DNA from: Virgibacillus sp. LDC-1
GTDB lineage: Bacteria > Bacillota > Bacilli > Bacillales > Amphibacillaceae
Direction of reading: 5' to 3'
NCBI RefSeq assembly: GCF_030137545.1
Contig: NZ_JARUVL010000001.1
Location: forward strand, 1-64,000
DNA: 64,000 nucleotides
Below, one piece after another: positions 54,901-63,301 of this stretch. The notes under the pieces were generated by a model that was not told the DNA's origin, did no database searches, and saw only the letters and a list, made by a program, of their open reading frames with translations. Each line of letters opens with the position of its first letter. Position 1 is the first letter of the stretch. The translations under genes were made by a program, and so were the position numbers.

Positions 54901-55990
54901 CATCTTGCTTATAAATTTGGCCTACTCTACTAGCGAGACTTTCATTTTTGTCTAAGTGACTTGAATGAATCCACACTTCCTGTCCATCTAAAGATATACC
55001 ACGATACCAAATGTTACCTTCAATATTCTGGGTTAAGTTTACTCTAAATAGTTGTCCATTTAAACCTTTAATGGAAGAAGAGTCGTGGACAATATTTTTC
55101 TTCCCCCCCCAAATTTTACTGTATGTAACTCCAGTACCTTTCAAGTAAAATTCCTTTGCTTTATTATCTACACCAATATGTTTAAGAGTAAAGAAATCAG
55201 TTGCTTTAACCCATCCAATAACTCCTCTTACACTGCTAGCTTCCGTACTAATGAGATAAAATAATTCATTGTTTATCCGTGCCTGCTTCTTAATAAAGAA
55301 GACTTGGTCTGTATAAGTTGTGCCAGCTTTGAATTTAGACTTTGGATCTCCCAATGTTTTGTATATGGAAACATCTTGGTTATAGATTTGTCCGACTCTA
55401 CTTGTGGGATTTTCTATTTTTCCAAGCACATGACTTGAATGGATCCAAACTTCTTGTCCACTAGGAATAGTTCCGCGATACCAAATATTACCTTCAATAT
55501 TTTGGGTTAAGTTTACTTTAAATAGTTGTCCATTTAAACTTTTGGTAGAAGAGGAATCGTGAACAATATTTTTCTTCCCGCCCCAAATTTTACTATAAGT
55601 AACACCAGTACCCTTAAAATAAAATTCTTTCGCTTTATTATCTACACCAATATGTTTGAGTGTAAAAAAATCCTTCGCTTTAACCCATCCAATAACGCCT
55701 CTTATACTACTAGCTTCCGTACTGATAAGATAATATAATTCATTATTTACTCGCGCCTGTTTTTTAATAAAGAAAACTTGGTCAGTATAAGTTAATCCCG
55801 CTTTAATTTGAGAATTCGAATCTCCTAATGTTTTGTAAATAGAAACATCCTGATTATAAATTTGTCCGACTCTACTTATATCAGTTTGTATAATACTATT
55901 AGCAAGAACTAGATGTTGAAAGATTGGTGCTGGGTAGATATTAAATATTGTTATGCACAATATGACTGCCGAAACTAATAATTTTCTCAT
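51905..55990 (-). CDS. Glucosaminidase (GH73-like) with six wall-binding repeats
   Basis: The 1361-residue secreted autolysin has a signal peptide (about 1-32), six GW/SH3-like repeats of about 157 residues each (VGQIYNQDVSIYKTLGD to QEVWIHSSH), then two SH3b domains and a C-terminal N-acetylglucosaminidase domain of the LytD type with Glu near 1218 in ALHETGNGSS. The repeats should bind teichoic acids, fitting the location in the wall-polymer cluster. ATG at 55990 follows AAGGAGGG; a TTG six codons earlier lies over that site. Confidence 0.92.
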   Translation of the reverse strand: MRKLLVSAVILCITIFNIYPAPIFQHLVLANSIIQTDISRVGQIYNQDVSIYKTLGDSNSQIKAGLTYTDQVFFIKKQARVNNELYYLISTEASSIRGVIGWVKAKDFFTLKHIGVDNKAKEFYFKGTGVTYSKIWGGKKNIVHDSSSTKSLNGQLFKVNLTQNIEGNIWYRGTIPSGQEVWIHSSHVLGKIENPTSRVGQIYNQDVSIYKTLGDPKSKFKAGTTYTDQVFFIKKQARINNELFYLISTEASSVRGVIGWVKATDFFTLKHIGVDNKAKEFYLKGTGVTYSKIWGGKKNIVHDSSSIKGLNGQLFRVNLTQNIEGNIWYRGISLDGQEVWIHSSHLDKNESLASRVGQIYKQDVSIYKTLGDPKSKFRAGTTYTDQVFFIKKQARINKELYYLISTEASSKKGVIGWVKATDIFSLKHTGVDNQAKEFYFKGNGVTYSKIWGGKKNVVHDSSSIKGLKGQLFKVNLTQNIEGNIWYRGTTPNGQEVWIHSSHVLEKIETPISRVGQIYNEEVTIHKTLGDPNSQIKAGATYTDQVFFIKKQAQINDELFYLISTEASSVRGVIGWVKATDFSTLKHIGVDNKPKEFYIEGNGVTYSKIWGGKKNIVHDSSSIQNFKGQLFKVNLTQNIEGNIWYRGTLLNGQEVWIHSSHVLGKIETPISRVGQIYNEEVTIHKTLGDPNSQIKAGATYTDQVFFIKKQAKIIDELFYLISTEASSERGVIGWVKATDFFTLKHIGVDNKAKEFYIEGNGVTYSKIWGGKKNIVHDSSFIQNFKDELFKVNLTQNIDGNIWYRGTLLNGQEVWIHSSHVYGKIESPTSRLGQISNQNVTIHKTIGDPNAQIKAGTTYTDTVLYIKKQAQKRDQLYYLISMEPSSTNGVIGWVNATDIFTLEHTTIDKIRRTFYFKGTGVTYSKIWGGKKNIVHDSTSIQNLKGQAFKVNLTENVGGNTWYHGTLQNGQSVWIHSSHLDKSNIQYTNYSVTFNEALNRQMNTTPPPQTDKYRNKNAFIHNDFVNITSNTGATTTGSRLRTEPRFTDTNTYTTVSGGTLLTIVSEVTGDTYSGSNKWYKVIYSGKTLYIHTSLVNPNVSTAVTTATVNIRDAASTNSHIYGTVPKGTTIKILKKGTTWHEISYNAWRNAKSTDVREYLDPNKNDRYQHLLLSGSAGVSEADLRKVLLNKGTLNNTQKSFISASKTHNVNEVYLIAHALHETGNGSSTLAKGVRVGKDRNGNLVLATSSNSGSLTSIKTVYNMYGIAAYDSNPLLGGAKKAYQLGWTTVDRAIIGGAKWISDNYINHAQYKQNTLYKMKWNPSSPGSHQYATDIGWSIKQISKIKNVYDLLPNAIRVYDIPKYR
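53030..55875 (-). repeat. Six tandem 471-bp repeats inside the glucosaminidase gene
   Basis: Near-identical units begin about every 471-474 bp, marked on the plus strand by the sequence TTTGTCC(A/G)ACTCTACTT at about 53500, 53971, 54444, 54917, 55387 and 55860. The two central copies (53500-54440) are the most alike. The sixth, nearest the catalytic domain, has diverged most. All units keep the reading frame. Confidence 0.9.
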
Positions 55991-56335
55991 TATACCCTCC
56001 TTATTCAAATATTTGATAAAAATTGTTACAATATAATTATAGTCAATATAATAGTTTTTTTAAATACATAATTTATATGATTAATAACTTTATATAAAGT
56101 AAATAAGTCTTTATTAAGAAAAGAATAAATATTGTAGTATGACTTAATAATAAATAATAGTAATCTACGAGAAGAGATTGCAAAATAAGAAACTATAACG
56201 CTAAGATCTTTACTACAGTAATTATTGTCTAATTAAAGCAGTGAAGGTTTAAGAGGATGTTGAAAAAACTTAAACAAATTATATGTTATATACTTTTCAT
56301 AAAAGTTATGATTCATAGATCAGAAGAGCATCTCG
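55991..56335. other. Intergenic region upstream of the glucosaminidase gene
   Basis: A/T-rich DNA of about 345 bp. It should carry the minus-strand promoter of the glucosaminidase gene; TTGACT with several TATAAT-like strings occurs around 56030-56060, but no spacing is clean enough to name one. No gene is seen. Confidence 0.4.
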
Positions 56336-56351
56336 TCAACGAGATGCTCTT
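56324..56351. terminator. Hairpin over the stop codon of the DUF6270-like gene
   Basis: AAGAGCATCTCGT (56324-56336) pairs perfectly with ACGAGATGCTCTT (56339-56351), a 2-base gap apart. TTTT follows only on the plus strand, so it ends minus-strand transcription poorly. Confidence 0.5.
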
Positions 56352-57202
56352 TTAAATAAATTATTTATTTTATTCAATTTGTGTATTTTGAGTAGTCTTC
56401 TTTTTATATTATGTGTTAGCGACTCATTTTCATAAAATCTTAATTTTTTTATATTGTCGTCCCAAGCTATTCGCTGCATTTTATTCAAGAAATCTCTGTA
56501 ATAATCCATAGTATAATGCACATAAAAAGTACCCCAAGGGTGGTTTGTACTTAAATTGTATTGTTCTGTTAAGTCGATAACATCCACCTTATACTTATTC
56601 TCTACGTGTGTGTCTAACTTGTCCCACAGATTATTCATCTCAGCTATATTAATTGTTCGCATACCAGATTGTTTTCTTACCTCATTCAAATTTCTTCCAT
56701 CGATCAACGTTTCTGAAAATCTACCTTTAACGAGGATTACTTTTGTATTTGGTAGATTTTCAGAAACCCATGAAAAGAAAACATTTATTTTCTCTTTCCA
56801 TATATCAAAATAAATATCATCTTTTATTGTAAATGCTTTTTTATTTATCATTATAGGGATATTAAAAAATTTATCGTTTGATGTGATATATGTACCTTTA
56901 TGGACCTCGGTTACACCATAATAAACATCACCGTAAAAATCAATTAGTAAGTAGTCTGGATTATCTCTTATTATCTCTTCTAAGAAAGTTTTATCAAACT
57001 CCTTTATTATATGCTTCTGGTCAAAGTGTGATTTATCACTTACATCCACTTCTAACGGAAATGGTTGAGACATTACACTCAGAAAACTTGCTTGATTTTG
57101 ATGTGTTTTACATTGGAAAAACATCTTATGATTTGGATTAAACTTACCATTAAAATTATCTCTTGTAATACATGATCCAATTATAGATACTGTTGGTCTC
57201 AT
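56336..57202 (-). CDS. DUF6270-like (SGNH-type) protein
   Basis: A 288-residue soluble protein with the N-terminal motif SIIGSCITRDNF, resembling block I of SGNH hydrolases, and a C-terminal NHPWGTFYVHYTMDYYRDF segment with candidate active-site His. This matches the DUF6270 family often seen in polysaccharide loci. Function is unknown; trimming or adding acyl groups on a surface glycan is a reasonable guess. ATG at 57202 with GGAGG 5 bases upstream. The RBS is touched by a 13-bp inverted repeat (57211-57251). Confidence 0.7.
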   Translation of the reverse strand: MRPTVSIIGSCITRDNFNGKFNPNHKMFFQCKTHQNQASFLSVMSQPFPLEVDVSDKSHFDQKHIIKEFDKTFLEEIIRDNPDYLLIDFYGDVYYGVTEVHKGTYITSNDKFFNIPIMINKKAFTIKDDIYFDIWKEKINVFFSWVSENLPNTKVILVKGRFSETLIDGRNLNEVRKQSGMRTINIAEMNNLWDKLDTHVENKYKVDVIDLTEQYNLSTNHPWGTFYVHYTMDYYRDFLNKMQRIAWDDNIKKLRFYENESLTHNIKRRLLKIHKLNKINNLFKRASR

Positions 57203-57210
57203 TGCTGCCT

Positions 57211-57251
57211 CCAAGTATAATAGTTTGACTATATTATACTATTATACTTGG
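57211..57251 (-). promoter_or_regulatory. 13-bp inverted repeat touching the RBS
   Basis: CCAAGTATAATAG (57211-57223) and CTATTATACTTGG (57239-57251) are perfectly complementary, 15 bases apart. The arm next to the gene includes two bases of its GGAGG, so the leader could fold and hide the RBS, or the DNA could be an operator. TATAAT strings inside may serve as the -10. Confidence 0.65.
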
Positions 57252-57393
57252 AAATTAACACCATTTAGATGACAATATTCGACAGGAAACTGATAATCAA
57301 ATTCAATTAGATTTAAAATATTTTAAAATAGACTGTATTTGCACCTACTATTATCCTCACCGATTTCTGGACGAATAGATGAGGTATGTAGAT

Positions 57394-58479
57394 CTAATCT
57401 GAAAGAGTCTTTTTAATAAGTGAAAGAGGATTTCTGTTTCTTACTTTAAATAAGCTGATAAGAGTTATATATGGATTACATATATATTTTGTCAGTTTTA
57501 CAAATTTAATCGAACCCAAAATATGGGATATTCCTAGGGATACAATGAAAAAGAAGAATAACTGCGTATCTACTTCCCAAGTTTCAAAAAAGCTAAATTC
57601 CCAAAGCCAAAATACAAATATAGGATGGAAAAGGAATATAGTTAATGAGTTATCCCCCCATTTAGTTAGTGGTAATAGCCGGTCAGTTGCGATATTCATA
57701 ATTAAAAAGGATAGACCAAAAGAAATAAAATAATGAATTATTACAACAACAATATAAAAACTAAATGTATTTGTAGGTTCTACAAAGAAACTCGAACCTA
57801 AACTCCCTCTGAATACTCTTTCAATCAATGGATATTTTTGAATAAATAAAAACATAATAAGCGATACTACTAATAAAACAGTATATTTTATTCTTACATC
57901 AGTAAACACATTGCAGATTTTATTAAATTTTTGTTGCGTCATAAAATATCCAACAAAGAAAAAAGGTGCAAAAGTGATAGTCCTCTGGTAACTCAGAGTA
58001 TTTGAAGTAAACCCTTCATAAAAATAACCTATTTTCATATCAATTATATCTACATACCACCTTGAAATGATGGCAATAGTAAATAAACAGATTAGAAAAA
58101 TAAACTTGCTCATAGTATTAAGTTTTAATTTTGAAACACATAATGCTATTGCATACCAAAATCCAAGACTAACGATATACCACAAATGAAAATGTGGAAT
58201 ACCATAATGAAAAGGGAATGTGTTATAGTGATCTAAAAAATATCGATACCAGTTAAAAAAAGATTGAAATAACAAATATAATAAAATTAAATTAATTATC
58301 TTACTAAATTTAACTCTTTTAGCTAAATATCCACTAATAAATATAAATAATGGCATATGAAAAGCATAAAGGAAAACATATAAATTATTTAGATGCTCTC
58401 GATATAACTCAATTACATGGCCAAATACTACTAAAAATATCAAAATGCCTTTTAAATTGCTAATTTTTCTATCTCTCAA
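57394..58479 (-). CDS. Acyltransferase family 3 membrane protein
   Basis: A 361-residue protein with about ten helices and the acyltransferase-3 signature: FLVVFGHVIELYR with the catalytic His near the N-terminus, and FHMPLFIFISGYLAKR. Such proteins O-acetylate surface polysaccharides or teichoic acids. TTG start at 58479 with AGGTGATAG upstream. It stands in the wall-polymer region beside the DUF6270-like gene, 191 bp away. Confidence 0.88.
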   Translation of the reverse strand: MRDRKISNLKGILIFLVVFGHVIELYREHLNNLYVFLYAFHMPLFIFISGYLAKRVKFSKIINLILLYLLFQSFFNWYRYFLDHYNTFPFHYGIPHFHLWYIVSLGFWYAIALCVSKLKLNTMSKFIFLICLFTIAIISRWYVDIIDMKIGYFYEGFTSNTLSYQRTITFAPFFFVGYFMTQQKFNKICNVFTDVRIKYTVLLVVSLIMFLFIQKYPLIERVFRGSLGSSFFVEPTNTFSFYIVVVIIHYFISFGLSFLIMNIATDRLLPLTKWGDNSLTIFLFHPIFVFWLWEFSFFETWEVDTQLFFFFIVSLGISHILGSIKFVKLTKYICNPYITLISLFKVRNRNPLSLIKKTLSD

Positions 58480-58923
58480 TCTCTATCACCTATTTTTTGA
58501 TATAACTAGAATAAAAAACGCTCCACAATCCACAAGAGTCGTATGCTCTTCAACCAGTGCTGATTTGGTATAAAACCTCATAAATATCTTCATATACTTT
58601 TACTGAAAAAATGTAACATTAACATAAGCTAAATGTTAAGTCATTATCGGAATGACCGATGGATTCATTACACAGTTCCTCTTAGAATTAACAAAAGGAA
58701 ATAAGATATTAAATGACGCAAAAATTAACTTATCTAATTAGTTGTCTACTCTTTTTAAATCATTCAAGCATTGAACTACATTTTTAAATCAGAAAAGACG
58801 CGTGTAGGAACTAGTACAATTAAATAATTTATTCTGATAAATAGTAAATAAACTGCACCCCAAATTAATAGATTATACCTAATAATTAGGATGCAGTTTA
58901 TTTGCAAGGATGGGTTTCATATA
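58480..58923. other. Intergenic region before the acyltransferase gene
   Basis: About 440 bp of A/T-rich DNA. The part next to the acyltransferase is its leader, and the end nearest 58903 holds a hairpin for the fusion gene. No gene or clear promoter is seen. Confidence 0.45.
58846..58903 (-). terminator. Terminator-like hairpin after the glycerophosphotransferase-GT4 fusion
   Basis: AAATAAACTGCA (58846-58857) pairs perfectly with TGCAGTTTATTT (58892-58903), a 34-base A/T-rich loop between. The minus-strand 3' arm ends in TTTATTT. Confidence 0.65.
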
Positions 58924-61440
58924 CTAATTAATTTCGCAAACTTCTTTATAGAACATTTCTATTGCTTTTTCATTATAAGATATAGCATCAAATTCCTGGT
59001 ACACAGGTTTATTTAAGATGAAATTTTTCATCCCTTCTTGAAGTCCTTCTATACTGTTATCCACTAATAAGCCATACTGATCTTGTAACAATCCTCTTGG
59101 ACCAGGGATATCAGTTGAGATCACAGGTATTTTAAAAACCAGTGCTTCCAAAATAACTAATCCTTGTCCTTCATAATTGGAGGACATAATAAAGCAGTCG
59201 CATTCGCTTAACAGTTTAAAAGGGTTCTGCATCTCGCCAACTAATATAATATGTTCTTCCAAGTTAAGGTGTTCAATCAATTTAATTAAATTACTTCTCA
59301 TGGGACCGTTACCTATAATGTATAATTTTGTGTTTTTATACATTTGATTAATTTTCCAAAATGCTTTGATTAACTTTTGATGATCTTTTTCGGGTGAAAG
59401 GCGTCCAATTGTAACAAAATTTATATGATTTGGATTAGGCATTTTTATACCTTTTTTTATCATTATTCCTTTTTCGATTATATCTTGAACAAGTAAATAT
59501 TTGTCATTCAAAAACTCTTCAACAGTAGATTCTTTAGCTAAATTTAGTATTCTTTTGTAATCTAATGTATTATCAACATTTACAATCTTAGTTGGATTCA
59601 CATAATTATTTAACTTACTCTGATTGATTAAAGTGATATCTTTTGACACAGATACCAACTTATCAAAATGGTGATACAAAGGAAAAATAACTCTAAAATT
59701 CTTATGGAAAATCTTATTTCTTTCGCTATCTGCATGCATGTCTGAATGTAAGTAGATTACTTTCTTACGGAAATCATTGAAAGAAAACAGTAAGCACCAA
59801 AAAGGTGAATAACCAGAAAAGTCAATAGCTATATCAAATTCGGCGTCACCTAAAATTCTTTTCATTTCCTTTTTATAAAGCTTTTTAGGAATGTTATTTT
59901 TTATCATTTTTTTCTTTAGTCCAGAGTTCATAACTAAACTATGTCTGAAATATTCAAGCAAAGTAAAGTTAAATGTCCCCATTCGATATAATATATTTAT
60001 ATTTGGATTAAGCTTTTCCAAATTAGACTGAATGGTATCTGTAATCGTTCCACCGTGAACAATAGATATATTGTACTTTGAATAGTCAATGTTATTAAGT
60101 AAGCTCAATAAAGAGGTAGTAACACCATTGGTAGTAAAACCACCACCATAAATTAGAATGTTTTTCTTGGCTGTTTTTTCTAAATTAAAGGCGCTTTTAC
60201 TTTCAACATTTTTAAAAATTATGTCCAATACTCTATTAGTCGCTTGGCCATCATCGTTATAACAAAATTCATTTTTCATTTGCGTATATTTATTCATATA
60301 GGTTTTATTTATATCGTCAATATCGACAATTGATTTAACTACTTCGTCAACGGTTGTACATAAGGGACCTGGTAAAGTTTCTAGATCTAAATATAGTCCT
60401 CTTTCTTTTGAATATGCATCCTTATCATACGTAAAGAAGATAATAGGACGATCTGTTACAAGGAAATCAAAGAATATACTTGAGTAATCTGTAATTAAGA
60501 TATCAACTATTGATAATAGTTGATTCGTTTCTATCCAATCTGGAATACAAACCTCTCTTAAATACGCATTATTTTTAATTAACTTATACGTTAAATCATG
60601 AACTTTTAGTAATAAGATATAATCATCAGGCACTTTATTGTGCAGTTGTTTAATATGTTCACTTAACTCATCACCAATATCTGCATTTTTTCCGATTTCG
60701 CCTCTCCAAGTGGGAGCGTAAAGAATTATTTTTTTATTCAATTCGATATCCAGTATCTGTGCTAATTCTTTCCTAATTTCTTCTTTGTCAGCATTTAAAG
60801 TCAAATCTACTCTAGGATAGCCTGCATCAACTATAGTTCCATTAAAATGATCTCTTATGGAATGAGAATCAATAATTTTGTTATAAGTAAATCGGTTAGG
60901 ATTAATAATATAATCAGCATGAAGAAAATTTCTAATAGCATTCTTATGTTGTCCCATTGTTCCTTTTACATCATTACCTAATGTTTTTAATGGTGTTCCA
61001 TGCCAAGTGTTAATATAAACCTGATTTTCTTTTTTTTGAAAATAAAAAGGGAAAGTTGTATTATTTATAAGATACTTTGCCTTTGTTAGAAAACGAACAT
61101 AAGAAAAACTATCTCTCCTTATAAATTTAACATTAGAAAACGTTCCATATTGTTTTGCATAATAATTGTTTGGATCATTAGATACCCATACAAATGTGTA
61201 ACCTTTGTAATCATTTGAATTAATCATCTCTTTAAAAATGGCATATGGATTTCCTGCCATCTTACTTCCATGTGCTGTTTCGAACAAAACCATTTTACTG
61301 TTTAAATTTGAATACCGTAGATGATATGAGTAATACATTTGCAAACGAAAATTTCTGTTTCTAATTATATTAACGCAGGGACGTAAAAGAAATTTAAATA
61401 TGTATTTAATTCGATTCAATTGATGTTTAAGACGCTTCAA
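58924..61440 (-). CDS. CDP-glycerol glycerophosphotransferase fused to GT4
   Basis: An 838-residue two-domain enzyme. The N-terminal half (about 40-400) is a TagF-type glycerophosphotransferase: VYINTWHGTPLKTLG, ILYAPTWRGE, LLLKVHD and ILITDYSSIFFDFL. The C-terminal half (about 425-830) is a GT4: GRLSPEKDHQKLIKAFW and SNYEGQGLVILEALVFKIPV. The fusion suggests one protein extends poly(glycerol phosphate) and adds a sugar to it. TTG at 61440 fits the AGGGGTG site; GTG at 61449 overlaps it. Codon use is A/T-rich like its neighbours. Confidence 0.88.
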   Translation of the reverse strand: MKRLKHQLNRIKYIFKFLLRPCVNIIRNRNFRLQMYYSYHLRYSNLNSKMVLFETAHGSKMAGNPYAIFKEMINSNDYKGYTFVWVSNDPNNYYAKQYGTFSNVKFIRRDSFSYVRFLTKAKYLINNTTFPFYFQKKENQVYINTWHGTPLKTLGNDVKGTMGQHKNAIRNFLHADYIINPNRFTYNKIIDSHSIRDHFNGTIVDAGYPRVDLTLNADKEEIRKELAQILDIELNKKIILYAPTWRGEIGKNADIGDELSEHIKQLHNKVPDDYILLLKVHDLTYKLIKNNAYLREVCIPDWIETNQLLSIVDILITDYSSIFFDFLVTDRPIIFFTYDKDAYSKERGLYLDLETLPGPLCTTVDEVVKSIVDIDDINKTYMNKYTQMKNEFCYNDDGQATNRVLDIIFKNVESKSAFNLEKTAKKNILIYGGGFTTNGVTTSLLSLLNNIDYSKYNISIVHGGTITDTIQSNLEKLNPNINILYRMGTFNFTLLEYFRHSLVMNSGLKKKMIKNNIPKKLYKKEMKRILGDAEFDIAIDFSGYSPFWCLLFSFNDFRKKVIYLHSDMHADSERNKIFHKNFRVIFPLYHHFDKLVSVSKDITLINQSKLNNYVNPTKIVNVDNTLDYKRILNLAKESTVEEFLNDKYLLVQDIIEKGIMIKKGIKMPNPNHINFVTIGRLSPEKDHQKLIKAFWKINQMYKNTKLYIIGNGPMRSNLIKLIEHLNLEEHIILVGEMQNPFKLLSECDCFIMSSNYEGQGLVILEALVFKIPVISTDIPGPRGLLQDQYGLLVDNSIEGLQEGMKNFILNKPVYQEFDAISYNEKAIEMFYKEVCEIN

Positions 61441-61995
61441 TGTAATCACCCCTAAATTGTAGTGTATCTCTTTTGTTGTAAAAAAAGTTGAATTGAAAAT
61501 TAAAGTACTTTTAGTAAAATCACTTTCAAATTATACGTTAATTTAAATTACACATCAACATGAAGTTTAGTTATTATTCTAGAGTTATGTTTAGATGTGT
61601 TTATTATACTAAAGAAGCACTAAAAATTATAGTGCATCTAATGTACAACAAGAATATCTTTAGATCAAAGGCAATGATAAATACTAATAAAAATATGTTT
61701 TTATTCTATATATTACGTTAAGCTTTTCTAAAAAGGGGGGCAGAACAAATTTTAATTATATTTTTATTACTTATACCGTGTTTTCTAATATTTTCCTTTG
61801 CAAATCGCACATGCTATAATTAAGATGAAATATGAATGAAAATAAATCTAAAAAAATATCTTTTAAATGGTTGAGATGTAATATATTGTAAGAAATGTGA
61901 CATAAAATACATACGTTAAAGTAGAATTATATAAACTGAACCATATAAAGATTTTAAGGGCAATATTTAATAATATTTTTAGGGTGAACATAAAA
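61441..61995. other. Long A/T-rich divergent intergenic region
   Basis: About 550 bp between two divergent teichoic acid genes. It has a short hairpin, GCACTA/TAGTGC (61617-61635), and no open frame of note. Promoters for both directions should lie here, but many A/T-rich strings compete and none stands out. Confidence 0.45.
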
Positions 61996-63195
61996 TTGTA
62001 TATTTATAATTGGTTAACCAAATTAAAAAGAAGTAGACTAACAGAAGTTATATTACAAATATCATTTTCAATAGCTAGTAAATTACCAGTAAAACAAGTA
62101 ATTATGTTCGAAAGTTTTTTGGGGAAACAATATAGTGATAACCCACGAGCGATATATGAGTATTTAAAAGAACACAGAACTCCTTATAAAATGTATTGGA
62201 GTATTAATAAAAAAGATATAAAGCGGTTTGAAAGTTTTGATATCCAATGTATACCTCGGTTGTCTATAAAATGGATTATAATGATGGCTCGATCAGCATA
62301 TTGGGTCACTAATAGTAGATTACCTTCATGGATTCCTAAACCTGAGCATACAACATACGTTCAAACGTGGCATGGCACACCACTCAAACGCTTAGCGGCG
62401 GACATGGATGAGGTTCAAATGCCAGGAACAACTACAGAGAGCTATAAAAGAAATTTTATTAGTGAGGCAAAAAAGTGGGATTATTTAATATCACCTAATG
62501 CATATTCAACAAAGATTTTTAAAAGAGCATTTGAGTTCGAAGGAAAAGTGATTGAGTCTGGTTATCCGCGCAATGATTATCTTGTGAATTTTAACAATGA
62601 CGATACGATTTTAAAGATAAAGAGCAGATTAAACATCCCAAAGGATAAAAAAATTATCCTTTATGCTCCTACATGGAGAGATAATCAGTATCATGAGCAG
62701 GGTAAGTATAAATTTAACTTGCATCTAAACTTAAATAAAATGAAACAAGAACTCGGAGATAATTATCTTGTAATTTTAAGACTTCATTATCTTGTAGCGG
62801 AACGTTTAGATTTAAAAGACTATAATGGTTTCGTTTTAGATGTATCCCACTATCCGGATATAAGGGAGCTTTATTTGGTTTCAGATATACTTGTAACTGA
62901 TTACTCTTCTGTATTCTTCGACTATGCGATTTTGGAACGTCCGATTATATTCTATGTTTATGATATCGATGAGTATAAAGATACTCTAAGAGGTTTTTAT
63001 TTTAATATTGAAGAGAAAGCACCTGGTCCACTTGTTAAAACTACAGAAGATTTGATTGTAGAAGTGAATAATATCAATAAACACGGTTACACAGCTAGTA
63101 ACATGCAAAAGCAATTTCAACAAGAATTTTCTTATTTGGAAGATGGAAATTCCTGTGACCGTGTAATAAATGAGGTTTTTAAAGATGACTTCTAG
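61996..63195 (+). CDS. CDP-glycerol glycerophosphotransferase (TagF-like)
   Basis: A 399-residue single-domain glycerophosphotransferase. It has YVQTWHGTPLKRLA with the catalytic His, ILYAPTWRDNQYH, ILRLHYL and ILVTDYSSVFFDYAILERP. It is distinct from the TagB-like protein at 50071-51261 and closer to polymerase-type domains, so it may extend the chain. TTG at 61996 has AGGGTGA 8 bases upstream; GTG at 61984 overlaps that site. Followed by tagG after 106 bp. Confidence 0.86.
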   Translation: MYIYNWLTKLKRSRLTEVILQISFSIASKLPVKQVIMFESFLGKQYSDNPRAIYEYLKEHRTPYKMYWSINKKDIKRFESFDIQCIPRLSIKWIIMMARSAYWVTNSRLPSWIPKPEHTTYVQTWHGTPLKRLAADMDEVQMPGTTTESYKRNFISEAKKWDYLISPNAYSTKIFKRAFEFEGKVIESGYPRNDYLVNFNNDDTILKIKSRLNIPKDKKIILYAPTWRDNQYHEQGKYKFNLHLNLNKMKQELGDNYLVILRLHYLVAERLDLKDYNGFVLDVSHYPDIRELYLVSDILVTDYSSVFFDYAILERPIIFYVYDIDEYKDTLRGFYFNIEEKAPGPLVKTTEDLIVEVNNINKHGYTASNMQKQFQQEFSYLEDGNSCDRVINEVFKDDF

Positions 63196-63301
63196 GGGTA
63201 TATTAATTAGGCTTCGTTAGTTATTGTTTTTTATTTATGATGCTTGTATAATTTAATAACGTGAAATGAAAAACTCTTACTGTATTGAGAGGAAATATTG
63301 A

